Below, piece by piece: positions 11,201 through 23,244 of a DNA stretch of 64,000 nt. Within the stretch, counting starts at the first letter, position 1. Each line of letters starts with the position of its first letter. Below the pieces are notes generated by a model that was given only the letters and a program-made list of their open reading frames with translations, did no database searches and was not told the origin of the DNA. Source of the DNA: Phalacrocorax aristotelis (lineage: Eukaryota; Chordata; Aves; Suliformes; Phalacrocoracidae); the NCBI RefSeq assembly GCF_949628215.1, contig NC_134276.1, positions 67,066,733-67,130,732 of the forward strand, given 5' to 3'. Both the position numbers and the translations under genes were made by a program.

Positions 11201-14200
11201 CTGTTTCCTTTATTACCAAGTATCTTCAGATATCCTTCTCCCCAGATATCCGCAGCAAAAGAAAAGGAAGAAATAACCCACGTCAAGATTAAAAAATAAA
11301 ATGTTCAGCACTTGTATTCAGAGCCAGTCAGAAAGAAATTCTCAAAAATATTATATCCCCATCTCCTACTTCCTCTTTATGAAAATACCTGCTCTATAGG
11401 GGAACAGAGCTCAGTCAGCAGCCATCTAATCTTCTCCTGGAAAGAAATAGTTCTCTTTTGATGTCTAAAAATTAAATAATTTGCTTTAAAATTTAGCAGC
11501 GTGATATTAATATATTTATAGATTAATACAACAGAAACAGGAAATTATTAACTTGATCACAAAGTTTGGCTTGCTTTTAACTAGTCTGATAAATGAGTAA
11601 TGGCAAGTTACTATTGTTACTGGAGATTGAAATTGACTTTTCCATAAATTCATGAGGCAGCTTGTTCCTATGCCTTTCTTACCTAGACACAGCCTTGCCA
11701 GCTTACTCAAATGATCTCTTATGGGCCTCTTTGAAATAGAAATCACTGATGTATTTTTTTAAATTGTTCCTGAGTGCCGACTAGAAACCTTATGTTTAAA
11801 GGGCCAGTGACCTGTTGGATCAGACCAAGTGGCACGGTTCCCAAAAGCTTCCATACCTGTCAACACGAAATATAAAACTTAAAATAGCAAAATCGTAAGA
11901 GATTTTCTTTGAAAAATGTCAGTAGGGAACAAAACAAGAATAAAGAATGGTATGTTCTGAGACATCAGTTCAGCATGTCTTCCAGGCTTTAGATTTTTTA
12001 ATTTTACATTGTTAACATTTTTCATGGTTAATTTTTTTAACTTTTTTTTTTTTAAATAAAGCAGCTTTGGCACATCCAAACCATACACTAAAAAACACCC
12101 TAAATCACATTTTCTGAACAGCTGTCCCCAGACTGATTCTAGCAGCACCCATGAGCAGCAGGGCTGCATGTTTGCATTAATATTTTTCTTGGAATTGCTC
12201 AGAAAACATAAGCCAAGGCTGAAGCCTGCACTGGTAAGGAGATTTATAGAGCAGAATACCAGGGCAAGTCTCATGAACTACAGCAAGACCACACAAGAAG
12301 AGAAACGAAGGCTTAGGGATCTTCTGGGGCAGGAAGGCTAATGAACTGACGTTTGCTCCTCCGGCTGGGGTGTAAGACAGTAAGGGAGGGGAGCTCTTCT
12401 TTAAGAACACAGCTCTCTAACCAGATAAGTGGCTCGGCTGAAGTTAGTAGGAAACAGCTTTGCGACAAGACCCATGAATATGAAGTTCATGAGTGAAGAG
12501 CTGTAATGAAGTCCTGGGGCCACTGAATCGCCAATGACCCTCCTCATGGGCACGGTCATCCCTGATGAAACATAATGGCATGAAGTTTTCTTGGATGAAG
12601 GACTGTCCCCATATGAACTGGCTGTTGTTCCTAGCTCTTGGCATTTCTCCCTGGGCTCTAAAAATAGTGATGTTTGTCTGTAGTCCCAAACAATAAATGC
12701 AAAATCTTCCATGCTTAAGGGATGCCAGTGGAGGAAGGAAGACAGAAGGAAAACACTGCATCAGTCCTGAAGGATGTACAGGATCTGCACACTACGAAGG
12801 AAGAAGACGAGAAAGCAAAGGGCTGCCATGGTGCAGAGGTGCTGTGATGCTGCTGTGGACTGGCAGCCACCCCACCCTCCCTGGCAGGGAGATACCCACC
12901 CAGCCTAAGGAGATGCGGCTGAGGGGGGCAATAGGTGCAGACCCAGGCTGGCCTCAGGAGTGGGAGGCACAGCCTCATGCTCTGACCTGTGTGATTCATT
13001 CATATAGACAGGGATAGATCTTTCCCCAAGAAGATGAGAGGAAAAGACATTTTCAAGCAGCTCCAACAAGCTTAGCTTTGGTCTTGCTGAGCTGAACGTG
13101 CCCTTGCTGTTTTCAACTCACTGCTGTAGGCAAGTGAACAAGGAACGAGGACTGTGTTGGCAGGCTTTGAGGTGTGGAGAGGGTTCCCAAAAAGCAGAGC
13201 CAGGTACAGTGTGGGGCTGCTGTAGCTCCTCTTGTATTCCAGTAACTGGCCTCCTTCCTCTGCCCCAGGACAGGACCTGCCACAGGTTCCCAACGATCCC
13301 AGGAACTGGGCTGCTGGGAATTAGCCAGGCTGCGAGCCAGAGAAGTGCCCGGATGCCCCCTCTTGGGAAAGCGATTTCAAAGCAGGACGTCCAGCTGTGT
13401 GCACCACCACTAAGTAACAGGAAAGCATGTGAAGAACGGCCGGGAGCCCGGCTTTCCTAAGCAATCACGACTTCTGCAGGGAGTTACACTGAGAGTTGGC
13501 AGCAAAGTAAATATCCAGCTGTTGCTTTTCTTTGCTGTAGCATTCAGATGCTGCGCTGACCCTCCTTCCTTTCCATGCTGGAAGGGGAGGACGGCATGGA
13601 AAATCCTCCAGCCCTCAGGCAACGCTTCACTTCTCATAGACAAACATGCTCTTTACCTCGCTGCTATCTTAAGTAAATATTTCCACAAGAATGTTGTCAG
13701 CTCTCTAGTCTGATGCCATTAATTGATTTCCATTAACTCAGAGGACTGCTCACGTTCCAGATAAAACATTGTCTGCAGATCAGCCCCCCCAAACCCCTAT
13801 CATCACTAATGAAATATAACGTGGATCAGCTCAGCACCTCTTCCAGCTGGTAAGATCTGTGCAGGTCACACGGATCTTGCAGTAAAGATGCAGACAAACA
13901 GTGTAGGGTGTTTCTTGCTGGTTAATTAGTGTCTCCAAGTAAATTCAGCCAGAAGAGCAGAATTTCAGTTGGCGATGGAAAAATGGGAAGGACAGATGTC
14001 AGTGGTTAGATCATACTCCGAAGCACTGAAAGGCTGTATCTTGACTGCTGATTCAAGACGAATATCATGCCGCTGCTCTCTGCATGCGGGGCTATGTGGC
14101 CAAGTTAGTGCCAGTCACACAGATGCAGGGTCCCAGCATTTATGATTCTCAGGAAAAAGGTGTGTTAGATATAAAATGGCAGCCCAGGGTAGCAGCCTGC

Positions 14201-14383
14201 GTAGTCAGCATAACCTTTGCACAGGTCAGTAGAGCACACTTCAAACCAAGCTCCCTGTTTGTGTGAAAAGGGCACGTTGCAGGATTTGCATGTGCCCTTC
14301 CGCTCAGCTCGCCGGGCTGTCATGGATCTTTTACTGTTTCCATGACTCGCGGGCCCCTCCTCTGGCTCTGAGCATTTGAAGCT

Positions 14384-14399
14384 GAGCTCTTTGGCCAAA
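14384..14399 (+). promoter_or_regulatory. F7: Candidate HNF4-type (DR1) site in the F7 promoter
   Basis: Read on the minus strand this is TTTGGCCAAAGAGCTC, which resembles the GGNCAAAG core bound by HNF4. It lies about 60-70 bp upstream of the F7 start codon. Mammalian F7 has a liver-specific TATA-less promoter driven by HNF4 and Sp1 close to its start. The match is partial and short, and the palindrome TTTGGCCAAA could equally suit NF1. Confidence 0.3.
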
Positions 14400-14454
14400 C
14401 AGTCCTTGCTGAAATGTCAATACACTACAGGGCCGCTGGCTCACAGGGTTCATC

Positions 14455-14524
14455 ATGGTTCCCAGGCAGTGTATGACTTTGTTTCTCTGCTTTCTGCTAC
14501 TGATTCCGCTTTCTCTGGATGCAG
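14455..14524 (+). CDS. F7: F7 exon 1, signal peptide
   Basis: This 70-nt exon, the same length as F10 exon 1, begins at ATG 14455 and ends at a GTACGT donor at 14525. It encodes MVPRQC, then the hydrophobic core [16 protein letters not shown]. Its last base G completes the Val codon GTC of the Gla exon. An in-frame second ATG at 14473 has a weaker context. Confidence 0.85.
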
Positions 14525-17500
14525 GTACGTTGTAGGATATGGCTGTAATTATGTTTACTGGCGATGGGCCTCTCTCCTTGTAACTCAGATGTAATTTTCA
14601 TTGCAAATTTTGAGCACTGTTGCATGTTTGTTCTGCCTCTGGCTGTGCCTGTGAGTTATTCTAAGGCTCTTGTTTGCTTTCAGTGATGGCATCGGTGCGC
14701 TTATTTTGCCAACTAAAGAAAAGCACCTCTAGGCTGCTAAGTGAATCTATTGTCTCACTGCACAGACATCAGGCAAACCATCAGGTGCTTGCCCACTATG
14801 TGAAAAAGGAACTCGGATTTATTGTTATTTTATGTTGAACTGTGGTATTTTTCAAAGCAAAGAATCAATAGCCTGTCATTCAGCTGCTGAGAAATTAAAG
14901 AGGTGAGGAGCCACCCTGTTTCGGCAGCAGCCGAAGGCAGTGAGGTGGGAGCTCTTCGGTGGCTCCAGTACGTGTCTGAAAATCCGCTCCCAGATTAATA
15001 AAGCAGACCCAGTGCTTTCAGATCCCCAGTTAGGCACTGACTGGGTCTCCCACACTGCAGTGAACAAAGCTGGAAAAACATGTAGCAAAGTCGAAAGCGT
15101 TCCAATGTAAAAAAATCAAACAACGCCGAAACAAAAGTGGGAGGATGTCCCCAGCCACGCGCCCAGGCACGCTGCTCTGCCAGAGTCCGTGCCTGTGCAC
15201 TGACACATGTGTCACGTATCTGCTGTGTAAGGTTAATGAAAAGCCTTTAAAGAAAGCCATATTACAAGCATACAGCCTGACTTCGAAATCACAGCACAAA
15301 GACCCAGCTGACATTCCTACAATGGGCTAATGTTTATGAAGCCCCCTGGGATAAATTCAATGCAAGCCACATAATACTTTATTCCTTCAAGTAACTTTGA
15401 AATATAGGGGAAATTACCACTATTTTGCATGTAATTCAGCAAGTGCTCTGGTGAGACAACTCACCAGACTGGAATAACCCCTCTCAGGATTTACGTTTGT
15501 GTGTGTGTTGGTGAGGACACACGCATCTTGTCCTTCAGCAACCACCTCAGGGCCCTTCCAGCAGGTAGGAGGAAACTCCCGCTCTCTCAGGGGTCATGTA
15601 GTGGAGAAAGTCCTGTGGGAAAGGCAGGCGACATGCATCGGCCTCAATCCCTGAATCTGCCCACAACCCCAGGTGACATAGTTAAAAGCGCTGAAATGTA
15701 GTTGTTGTCATGAAGCTCCAGAATCCCCTACTGCCATGGAGGAGAAAATAAAAAATGCAAAATTAATTATTTCAAGACTTGTTCTGTGTAGTACATGGAG
15801 CAAACGTACACCGCAGCACTGGGACTTCTTGTTCATTATCCTGAATTACACCAGGAGGGCAGAGTTGCGTGATGTGCTTGCACCCTGGAGCCAAGGAGCA
15901 GATCAGCATGGTGACAACACCGTCAACTCTTTCAGTGCATACTTCTGTCGGCTGGAAGTTGATGTAGCGCTACGATGTGAGCTCTGCTCACACCTGCTAT
16001 TGAACCTGTCTACCCAATGTCTTTCCAAAGCATGGCAGAGGCGCACAGGGAGAAGGCCCACGTGGCTGTGATATATGGTGCTGGCAGCAGCTGGGAGCCA
16101 TCCACAATGCAAACAGCATTGTCCAGCCTTCCTATGTACCTTAATGTAGCCCTTTTTACAGAAGAAAAATAAAGATAAATATATTAAAGCAGTGGTTCTA
16201 AAATTGTGGTCTGCAAGTGGCAGGGGAAGTCCCTCCTGCAGGGACAAAGAGGGAAAGGGTGTGAGATAACACAGGTGAGGAATGGAGCACTGGGGGTTAG
16301 GGGTGACTGTGGTCCCCCCGTCACCAAGTGACTTACCGTAGCGAGTACAGGAAAATGGGGTGTCGCCATGTACGTCAGCGCTAGATAGAGCAACACATGC
16401 TTTTCAGCTGCTAGGACTGAAAGAAACTGTGCTGCTCCTGTTGAGACCTACTCTGTGATGTGCAATGGTACCTTAGGAGTCGCTGACAGACAACATCGGC
16501 GTAACACGCCACCTTCTCTTAATCTCTGGGCTCCATAAAATTAATGTGCTGCCACTTCACCAGGGAGGCAGGTCTAAAGCATCTCAGAAAAAGCCTGGGA
16601 AGCAGAAAAGCTTTCAGGGGAAATCATCAGCCCCGTCTTCTCTGTCTGGAGAGCGCAGCTGTATGACAAACAGACCGTGCCACTGTTTTTCAGTCTTTCT
16701 AAAGCAGGAAGAGGCAAGCCGCGTTCTGCAAAGGCAAAGACGAGCCAACAGCTTCTTCGAAGAGATTAAACTGGGGTCAGTAGAGCGAGAATGCATGGAA
16801 GAAAAGTGTTCCTTTGAGGAAGCAAGAGAGATTTACCACAATGATGAAAGGACTGTAAGTAACACAGGGCTGGGTGAGCGCTCACCGTCAGATGGACCCC
16901 CAGCCTACTCATGGGTGTGCTTTTACACTTTAAACCATGAGAGCAAAAAAAAAAGCACTTCGTGTCCTGCTGTTTGCATTTTTCTCTTATATTTATAGGG
17001 GGACGGGCAGCAGGCGTGAGCTGCAGGAGGGCATAGTGCATGGGGCAGCCCAGGCAGTACCGATCTGGGGGTGGGGGTGGGAAAGTGGATGCTCTCTAAG
17101 TCGTTTCCCAGCCCCCCAGTAACTCCTGACCTGACAATACCTTAAATTATTGTATTGTGCAACATCTGTTTCAGTCAATCTCACCTAATCCATACGGACG
17201 TTATTGATGGATAACCTATTTGTGGGTGTTACACAGTGTCCTTTTCTACTGGTATATAAAAATACTGTAGCATGTAGGAAACAATGTATAATAACCTATG
17301 GACATCAATTTTCATAAATTATAATGGCAAAGGGGCGTCACTGTGGCTGCCTTGTACTACAAGGGCTTTAGGACTTAACCTGGGTTAATTTTTCTTTAAT
17401 TAAATCTTGCATCTTTTTCTTCCAGAGAGAGTTCTGGCACATCTATTCTGGTACGATTGTTTGGGATGTTCTAGCAGCTGCAAAAACACTCCCGCCGCTG

Positions 17501-20500
17501 CAGCTCTCCGCGTGAGCCAGACTGACACTGAATGTTTTTACAGACCCTAACCAGTGTGACTCCAACCCCTGTCAGAATGGTGGGAGTTGTGACGACCAGT
17601 TTCAGGATTATGTGTGCCGCTGTCCCGACGAATATGAGGGCAAAAGCTGTGAAAAAGGTCAGCTCTAGCATAGCTTAACCAAACAAAAATGTCATTATTA
17701 ATTCAAATGCAAGGCACTGAGATAAACAGCAGCAATAATTATCATTCTGCACCATTCTATCAGAAACAGCTACTGTTCACACTCCCTGTGGTGTCGTGTG
17801 ATGGATCTAACCAGCTTGGTTGTCAGGCACTGCAAGGCACCAGGATAATTATTACCCCATGATGACTTTGTAAAAAAATTGCCTTTTATCCATGGTCTGA
17901 AAGAAAAGGAGGAATTTTTTTTCCTACCCAATTGCTGAAGTTCACAGAATCACAGGATCACAGGTTGGAAGGGACCTCAGGGATCATCCAGTCCAACCTT
18001 TCTAGGAAGAGCACAGTCTAGACAAGATGGCCCAGCACCCTGTCCAGCTGACTCTTGAAGGTGTCCAACGTGGCCGAGTCAACCACTTCCCTGGGGAGAT
18101 TATTCCAATCTCCCCAAGAGCAACTTGTGTCCATTCCCCCTTGCCCTCTCCATGGGACTCCTTGTAAAAAGAGAGTCTCCATCTTCTTTGTAGCTGCCCC
18201 TTAAGTACTGGTACATGGGGATGAGATCCCCTCTGAGCCTCCTTTTCCCAAGGCTGAACAAGCCCACCTCTCCCAGTCTATCCCGTATGGCAGGCTTCCC
18301 TGTCCTCTGATCATCTTGGTGGCCCTTCTCTGGACCCCTTCCGGCCTGGCCACATCCTTTTTGTATAGCGGGGACCAGAACTGTACACAGTACTCCAGGT
18401 GTGGCCTGGCAAGCACTGAGTAGAGTGGGATGATGACTTCTTTATCTCTGCTGGCGATGCCCTTTCTGATGCAACCCAGCATCCTGTTGGCCTTCTTGGC
18501 CGCAGCAGCACCCTGTTCGCTCATGTTGAGCTTCCTGTCCACCAGGACCCCCAGGTCCCTTTCCACAGAGCTGCTCCCCAGCCAGGTGGATCCCAGCCTG
18601 TGCTGCACTCCTGGATTATGCTTTCCCAGGTGCATGACCTTACACTTGTCCTTGTTGAACTTCATGAAATTCTTGTTGGCCCACTCTTCCAGCCTATCCA
18701 GATCTTCCTGCAGAGCAGCTCTCCTAAGTTACACTGACTTAGAAGCTCGGTGCAGTATGTGAATGAGAACTACGCTGGATGTGCATCATACCAAGGCCAA
18801 GGGGACGGATCCAGTGGTTAATAAAGTCTTTCCATGGATTCCAGTGGGCACTGCATACTGAGTGTTACACTTACACCCTCAGAGCATGCTGAGGCCAAAC
18901 AAGGACTAGGCACTCATCAAATCTAACCAGGCAGCCTCAACGGTCATCCCAGAGCATCCTTCTGCCAAATGGCAAAATACAAAATAGTTATACTTTTTCA
19001 GTCATATATTACGACGGTGACCACACAAGTATGACACCTCCAGACAGCTCAGATACTGTATAAACACAGACTGATTTAATTTTAGATGTATGTTTCTTAG
19101 GCATAGACTTTTCCTCCTTAATCCCTGGAGATCCAGGTCTGCCTCGCTTTTGCCAAATGGGAGGTGTTTTTCATGCAGTCACTGCACATAAATCACAGAA
19201 ATGGCTTTGCTGCCTTGCTTCCCTGTCAACATTTCAAGCTGCACTTGACTCACAGTAAGCACCAAAATCTACATTTGGCAACCTAAATACTCTTTCTCTG
19301 ACTTTAGCCGTGGCTGACAAACTGAAGTGCATTTACGACAATGGTGGCTGTGAACAGTACTGTACTGACGAGCAGTCTGAAAAACGAGCGTGCTTCTGTG
19401 CGGACGATTACATGTTAGCAAGTGATGGTGTGTCCTGCATTCCCCAAGGTAAGATACTACTAGCCTGATGTGAAGTCCAAGCCAGCCCTGGAAGAAAAGT
19501 TTTCTCGTACGCATCAGGAGGTGCGAGGTATAACCCTTAGCCACCAGCTCCCCACCTCTTCTTCGCGGGTGGAGTCCAGAGCAGTAGGTTTGGGCTTCTG
19601 GTGGAAGTTAGACACGCCAGAAACGCAGCTGGGGAAGTGTGCACACTGAGCAGGGAGCCTTTTGGAGCCCTCTTTCCTGGCCCCAGAGGTAAAAATAATT
19701 TGGGAAAATATTTTTGGGGCAGCATTGCTCTACTGTTGGATCTCCAATCTGAATTTGTGACTATGGATTTTATTACCATATTTATTTCAGCACAGGAGTC
19801 AAGAGAGGAAGAGGCCTATTAAAACCAGAGAAAATCAGTTACTCTTTTTTTTTTTCCTTTTTTCTCCCCCTTTTTTTTTTCCCTCTTTGGTGGGATCAAT
19901 ACGCTTTTGGTATTTTTCTAGACACTATGGCTAGATATTTCTCTTACCCACCTGACAAGGTAAATTTCAGCTGGGACTAGGATAGCACAAGTTAATTATT
20001 TTTCCAGTACATAAGCTGGCAACTGACTCTATTGCAGATGCCTACTTCAATTACTTTATTAGAGGGGAAAAAGAAACCCCTGGGGATATGAAAATAAGCG
20101 ACAGAGCTGCAGGGAGCACGCAAAGTAATTCTGAGGGGTAATGCCCCCCTACACACACCTCAATGGAGCACTCATGCAGAGAACTGATAACGACAACGTA
20201 GCTCTCAACAACAGCAATTTCATTAGAAAACAACACGTAGTAATGTGCTTACCCCTTATGAGCAGATTCCGCAATATCATGTGATGGGGAAGCTGCTTTT
20301 GTTCAAAGCTGAGAACAATGAATTCAATATTCCCCACAGGCTTTCCAGCCTGTCTTCCCCTGCAAGGAAGATGTATTCTTGGGGACCAAAATACCTGTAA
20401 CACTGACCATGCACTGCAAGGAGACAAAACTAATTGCCAGACTGCCAGTCCCTTCACCATCCTTCTGTCATCTCTCACAATGTCCCTTTCAAATGCCCAA

Positions 20501-23089
20501 ACTTGCACTGCCCTACATACAGCCTTCGAGGGTAGGGGTTTGTGTGACATCTACGCTCACCTTCTTCCAGCTGCCGCCAAAGAGCCAGTCCTGGTTTTCC
20601 ATACCTTGCCTGTTCCTGTAAAAGCTTGATGCTGTCTTTGCATCAGGAGAAGTAACTGGCACATTCAGGCTATTACATATGCGTGGGGATGTCAGATTCA
20701 GCTCAGCATAGACTATAGGGCCCTGGCTCCCAAAGTGACAGAGGGTGAGCACTCGTCCTCACAGAGTTACTGCAGAGTGACTGCTGGATGTAAGGGATGG
20801 TGTGTTCAGTTACAGCACAGCCACATGGCACAAAAAAAACCCCAAAGCTAGGCCTTCTTATTCCTGGAAGGAAAACTCTGTTGAGTGAAGGATGTACTTT
20901 TCCTCTGCACTGCATCTCAGTCGCAGGTTCAGTCCTCAAGATTTGGTTCCCTTATTGCCGGTTTTCACATGCTTGCTCAGGCTAAAAACCGACCTTAGAC
21001 TGAGATGTGCAGTCCAGAAGAATCAAGGGATGCTCTGGACCCAAGCAAACCAGGCACAGTCTGCCGGGAGGCATACCAGAAGACATAGTGTCTGCTCTTA
21101 GCAGATCTTCAGGTCTACCCCAACACCAGAGAGCAAGGTGTGCATCCCATGCTTAAGCCTGTGTCTCACCATGCCGTGGATGCTGTGCACTTCGTACAAC
21201 TGACTTAAAGTCAGCAGGGTCGCTGAAAATATGTAGACTACAAAGCTTGACAGAGTCACTTCTGCTCTTTAACCTGCAGCCTCCCTCATTGTGTTGATGT
21301 ATATCTTAAGCAGGTTATGTTGTTTGCAAACTCCTGTGAATATATGTCAATGATACTGTATGGGCCTGCACTCTATTTGTAAGAGCATTTCTGGCTGTTT
21401 CCAAACAAAAAGACTACTTACCTGATGAGCTGTTTTAAATTACTTTTGAGAACCCATGCTTCCAGGCTAGAAACCAGGTTTTCAGCAAACATAACTTCAC
21501 TGAAGACCTTACACATTTTGCTGTGAATTCAGTGCAATAAAAATCACACTTGCTGCCCTTTGGTTTGTTTTTGGTTTTTGTTTGGGTTTTTTTCTCTTTT
21601 TCAGTGAAATACCCGTGTGGAAAAATACCAGTGCTGACACAAAAAAAAGCAGCTGCACAGGGGAGAATAGTAGGTGGTTTAATCTGTCCTCCAGGGGAAT
21701 GCCCATGGCAAGTGAGTCTTCAGAAATCTTTCATTGCCTTTTTTTTTATTTCCTTACGAAACCGCTGTCTTAACTTCATTGTTTTAAAGCTATTATGTCA
21801 AAAATCCATAAAAAGTGCCAGGTCTGGACAACCAAATTCCTTCTTCATCTGTAGCGAGCAGATCCACCTGTTTCAATCATGCATCTTAGCCTTGTCCTGG
21901 AGTGCCTGCTTTCAGAGGAGTGGAGTGGTAATACAGCCTCCTCCATCTCCTGACCCCTTAGTCCTTATCATTACTGCCAGCAAGAATTTTAGCTGCAGCT
22001 TGGAGGGATATGCTCTTGGCCGTAATAGACAGGGCCATTACTACAAGATGGAGAAAATGTCAATGGAAAGACTCCCCCCTCCTAAATTCTCCAGACAACC
22101 GGCATTGTATTCACAATCACAGTTTCATAAAGTGACAGAAAGAAGAAATATAATACCCAACTACTGAGATTGACATCAAGCGCACATTTGATGTAAGACA
22201 TTTGTTTTACGCCGGCAGGCCCTTATAATACAGGATCAGAGAGAGACGTGTGGTGGTACCCTGCTTTCCCCAGAGTGGGTCGTCACTGCAGCTCACTGTT
22301 TGGAGTGTATTCGTCCTGAAAAGTTTCGGGTGAGACTGGGTACGTATCCTCCCCTCCTCATGTTATCTAGCTGCGGTTGTGATGACGGCTCCCCATCCTG
22401 ACAAACCAGAGTGAATGACAAAATGTGCAGGCTTTGGTAGCATAAGGGAGCTGTCCTTAAGAGGCATCAGACTAAAAAACCCCTATCTCCTCAAACTTCG
22501 GAGGAATCAAGGAGCTGCCTGACGTGACCTGCGATTAATAACTTTTCCAGGTGAACACGCAATAAATTATGATGAGAAAACTGAGCAAGAAAGTCGAGTT
22601 GCCAGGATTATCATTCATGAAGGATACATGACTGGACAAGTCAATCACGATATTGCCCTCCTGAGACTGGAAACACCCGTGAATTTCACCGACTACGTGG
22701 TGCCAATATGTTTGCCTGAAAAACGGTTTGCAGTGTATGAACTGTCCTCCATCAAGTTCTCCACGGTGAGCGGATGGGGACGCCTACTAGATGGAGGTGC
22801 CACCTCTTCTGTTCTGATGAGAGTTGATTTGCCTCGTGTAAAGACACAAGAATGTGAAAAGGAGACCAATTTAAATATTACAGAGAATATGTTCTGTGCA
22901 GGAGACCTATCTGGCGTTAAAGACTCCTGCAAAGGAGACAGTGGTGGCCCTCATGCTACAAAGTACAAGAACACATGGTTTCTGACTGGGATTGTCAGCT
23001 GGGGAAAGGGCTGTGCTGTTAAAGGCAGCTACGGGGTTTACACAAGGGTATCCAAATACATCGACTGGTTGAAGAAGAACATGGATTAA
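14455..23089 (+). CDS. F7: Coagulation factor VII (complete coding sequence, eight exons)
   Basis: Exons: 14455-14524, 16694-16854, 17426-17450, 17544-17657, 19308-19448, 21605-21711, 22219-22339 and 22551-23089, giving 1278 nt or 425 aa. All borders are AG/GT and the phases match F10. Order: signal peptide (1-23), propeptide ending RQRR (24-40), Gla domain (from 41), EGF1 (86-123), EGF2 (124-170), and a connecting segment with the interchain Cys175. Activation is at QGR191/IVGG, followed by the serine protease domain with His232, Asp280 and Ser377; Asp371 gives trypsin-like specificity. The N-glycosylation motif NIT before MFCAG matches a human factor VII site. With tissue factor the active enzyme cleaves factor X. 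The start was set by an in-frame ATG at 14455 (A at -3, G at +4) and by phase 1 joining to the Gla exon. Odd point: an extra Cys236 after AAHC. F7 rather than F9 or F10 is supported by the short connecting peptide, the EGF2 pattern and synteny. Confidence 0.95.
16694..16854 (+). CDS. F7: F7 exon 2, propeptide and Gla domain
   Basis: The acceptor is at 16692-16693 and the donor GTAAGT at 16855. The propeptide [17 protein letters not shown] carries the Phe and Ala of the gamma-carboxylase recognition site. The Gla domain begins ANSFFEE and contains [19 protein letters not shown], with the paired Glu and Cys-x4-Cys typical of Gla domains. Confidence 0.96.
17426..17450 (+). CDS. F7: F7 exon 3, aromatic linker
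   Basis: This 25-nt exon encodes REFWHIYS plus one base. It is the hydrophobic stack helix after the Gla domain; its length and phase equal those of the F10 and PROZ counterparts. Confidence 0.93.
17544..17657 (+). CDS. F7: F7 exon 4, EGF1 domain
   Basis: It encodes [16 protein letters not shown] through CEK, a calcium-binding EGF domain. The motif C-D-S-N-P-C fits the O-glucose site and C-QNGG-S-C the O-fucose site of human factor VII. Confidence 0.95.
17943..18724 (-). mobile_element. CR1 LINE, 5'-truncated, in F7 intron 4
   Basis: Minus-strand orientation: the plus strand opens with the reverse of a CR1 3' tail (CACAGAATCACAGG, then GGTTGGAAGGGACCTC) and continues for about 780 bp. A minus-strand frame at 18201-18665 encodes the C-terminal part of CR1 ORF2, with [13 protein letters not shown] and the motif [13 protein letters not shown]. 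The frame is open over 154 codons, which suggests a fairly young copy. Confidence 0.93.
18725..19307. other. Rest of F7 intron 4
   Basis: About 580 bp of non-coding intron between the CR1 copy and the EGF2 exon. I see no element here. Confidence 0.6.
19308..19448 (+). CDS. F7: F7 exon 5, EGF2 domain
   Basis: It encodes [19 protein letters not shown] through SDGVSCIPQ with six Cys. The NGGCEQYC pattern is typical of the EGF2 of factors VII, IX and X. Confidence 0.95.
19843..19888 (+). repeat. Pyrimidine-rich low-complexity tract in F7 intron 5
   Basis: T-runs with short C-runs, almost pure pyrimidine on the + strand. No flanking element is recognisable. The rest of intron 5 (19449-21604) shows nothing I can name. 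Confidence 0.75.
21605..21711 (+). CDS. F7: F7 exon 6, connecting segment and activation site
   Basis: It encodes [11 protein letters not shown] through QGR/IVGG to GECPWQ. The Cys in KYPCGK pairs with the protease chain, and cleavage after QGR generates factor VIIa. The segment is short and has no furin site, as expected for F7 and unlike F10. Confidence 0.95.
22219..22339 (+). CDS. F7: F7 exon 7, catalytic His exon
   Basis: It encodes [13 protein letters not shown] through [10 protein letters not shown], ending VRLG. His232 is the catalytic base. The Cys three residues after AAHC is not part of the usual factor VII disulfides. Confidence 0.94.
22551..23089 (+). CDS. F7: F7 exon 8, catalytic Asp and Ser
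   Basis: It encodes [11 protein letters not shown] through NHDIALLRL (Asp280), [31 protein letters not shown] (Ser377) and GIVSWGKGC, ending DWLKKNMD with TAA at 23087-23089. Confidence 0.97.
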
Positions 23090-23238
23090 TGATATTGAAC
23101 CAGAGCACTTCCAGATCATGTTGTGGCCCCCAGTCCCTCTGTGCCATTTTCCTATTGAAGCATTCCTTACATATGTGATACATGTGATACCCACACCACT
23201 ATTAATGATTTGAAATGAGCCCAATGCCTACCTGAATA

Positions 23239-23244
23239 TATAAA
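23239..23244 (+). promoter_or_regulatory. F7: Candidate F7 polyadenylation signal (TATAAA variant)
   Basis: TATAAA, a known weaker variant, lies 150 nt after the stop and is followed by a GT-rich stretch (GGTGTTGTTTG). The first exact AATAAA I find downstream is at 24539-24544, so a longer 3' UTR is an alternative. Confidence 0.3.

Larger units (their letters stand above)
5408..14383. other. MCF2L-F7 intergenic region
   Basis: About 9 kb with no exon I can support. It holds a TG/TA microsatellite (6559-6660), a solo ERVL-type LTR (7639-8230) and a GC-richer stretch at about 9.55-10.9 kb. That stretch has several overlapping open frames on both strands and no recognisable protein. A T-run is at about 12031-12053. 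Regulatory elements for F7 may lie here but cannot be named from sequence alone. Confidence 0.7.

Noticed and set aside
16186-16230. The phrase AGCAGTGGTTCTAAAATTGTGG, similar to the ends of some hAT-type DNA transposons
   Set aside because: No matching inverted end or target duplication was found. One terminal-like word is not enough.
18201-18665. A minus-strand 154-codon frame inside F7
   Set aside because: It is not a host gene. It is the C-terminal part of CR1 ORF2 within the LINE copy.
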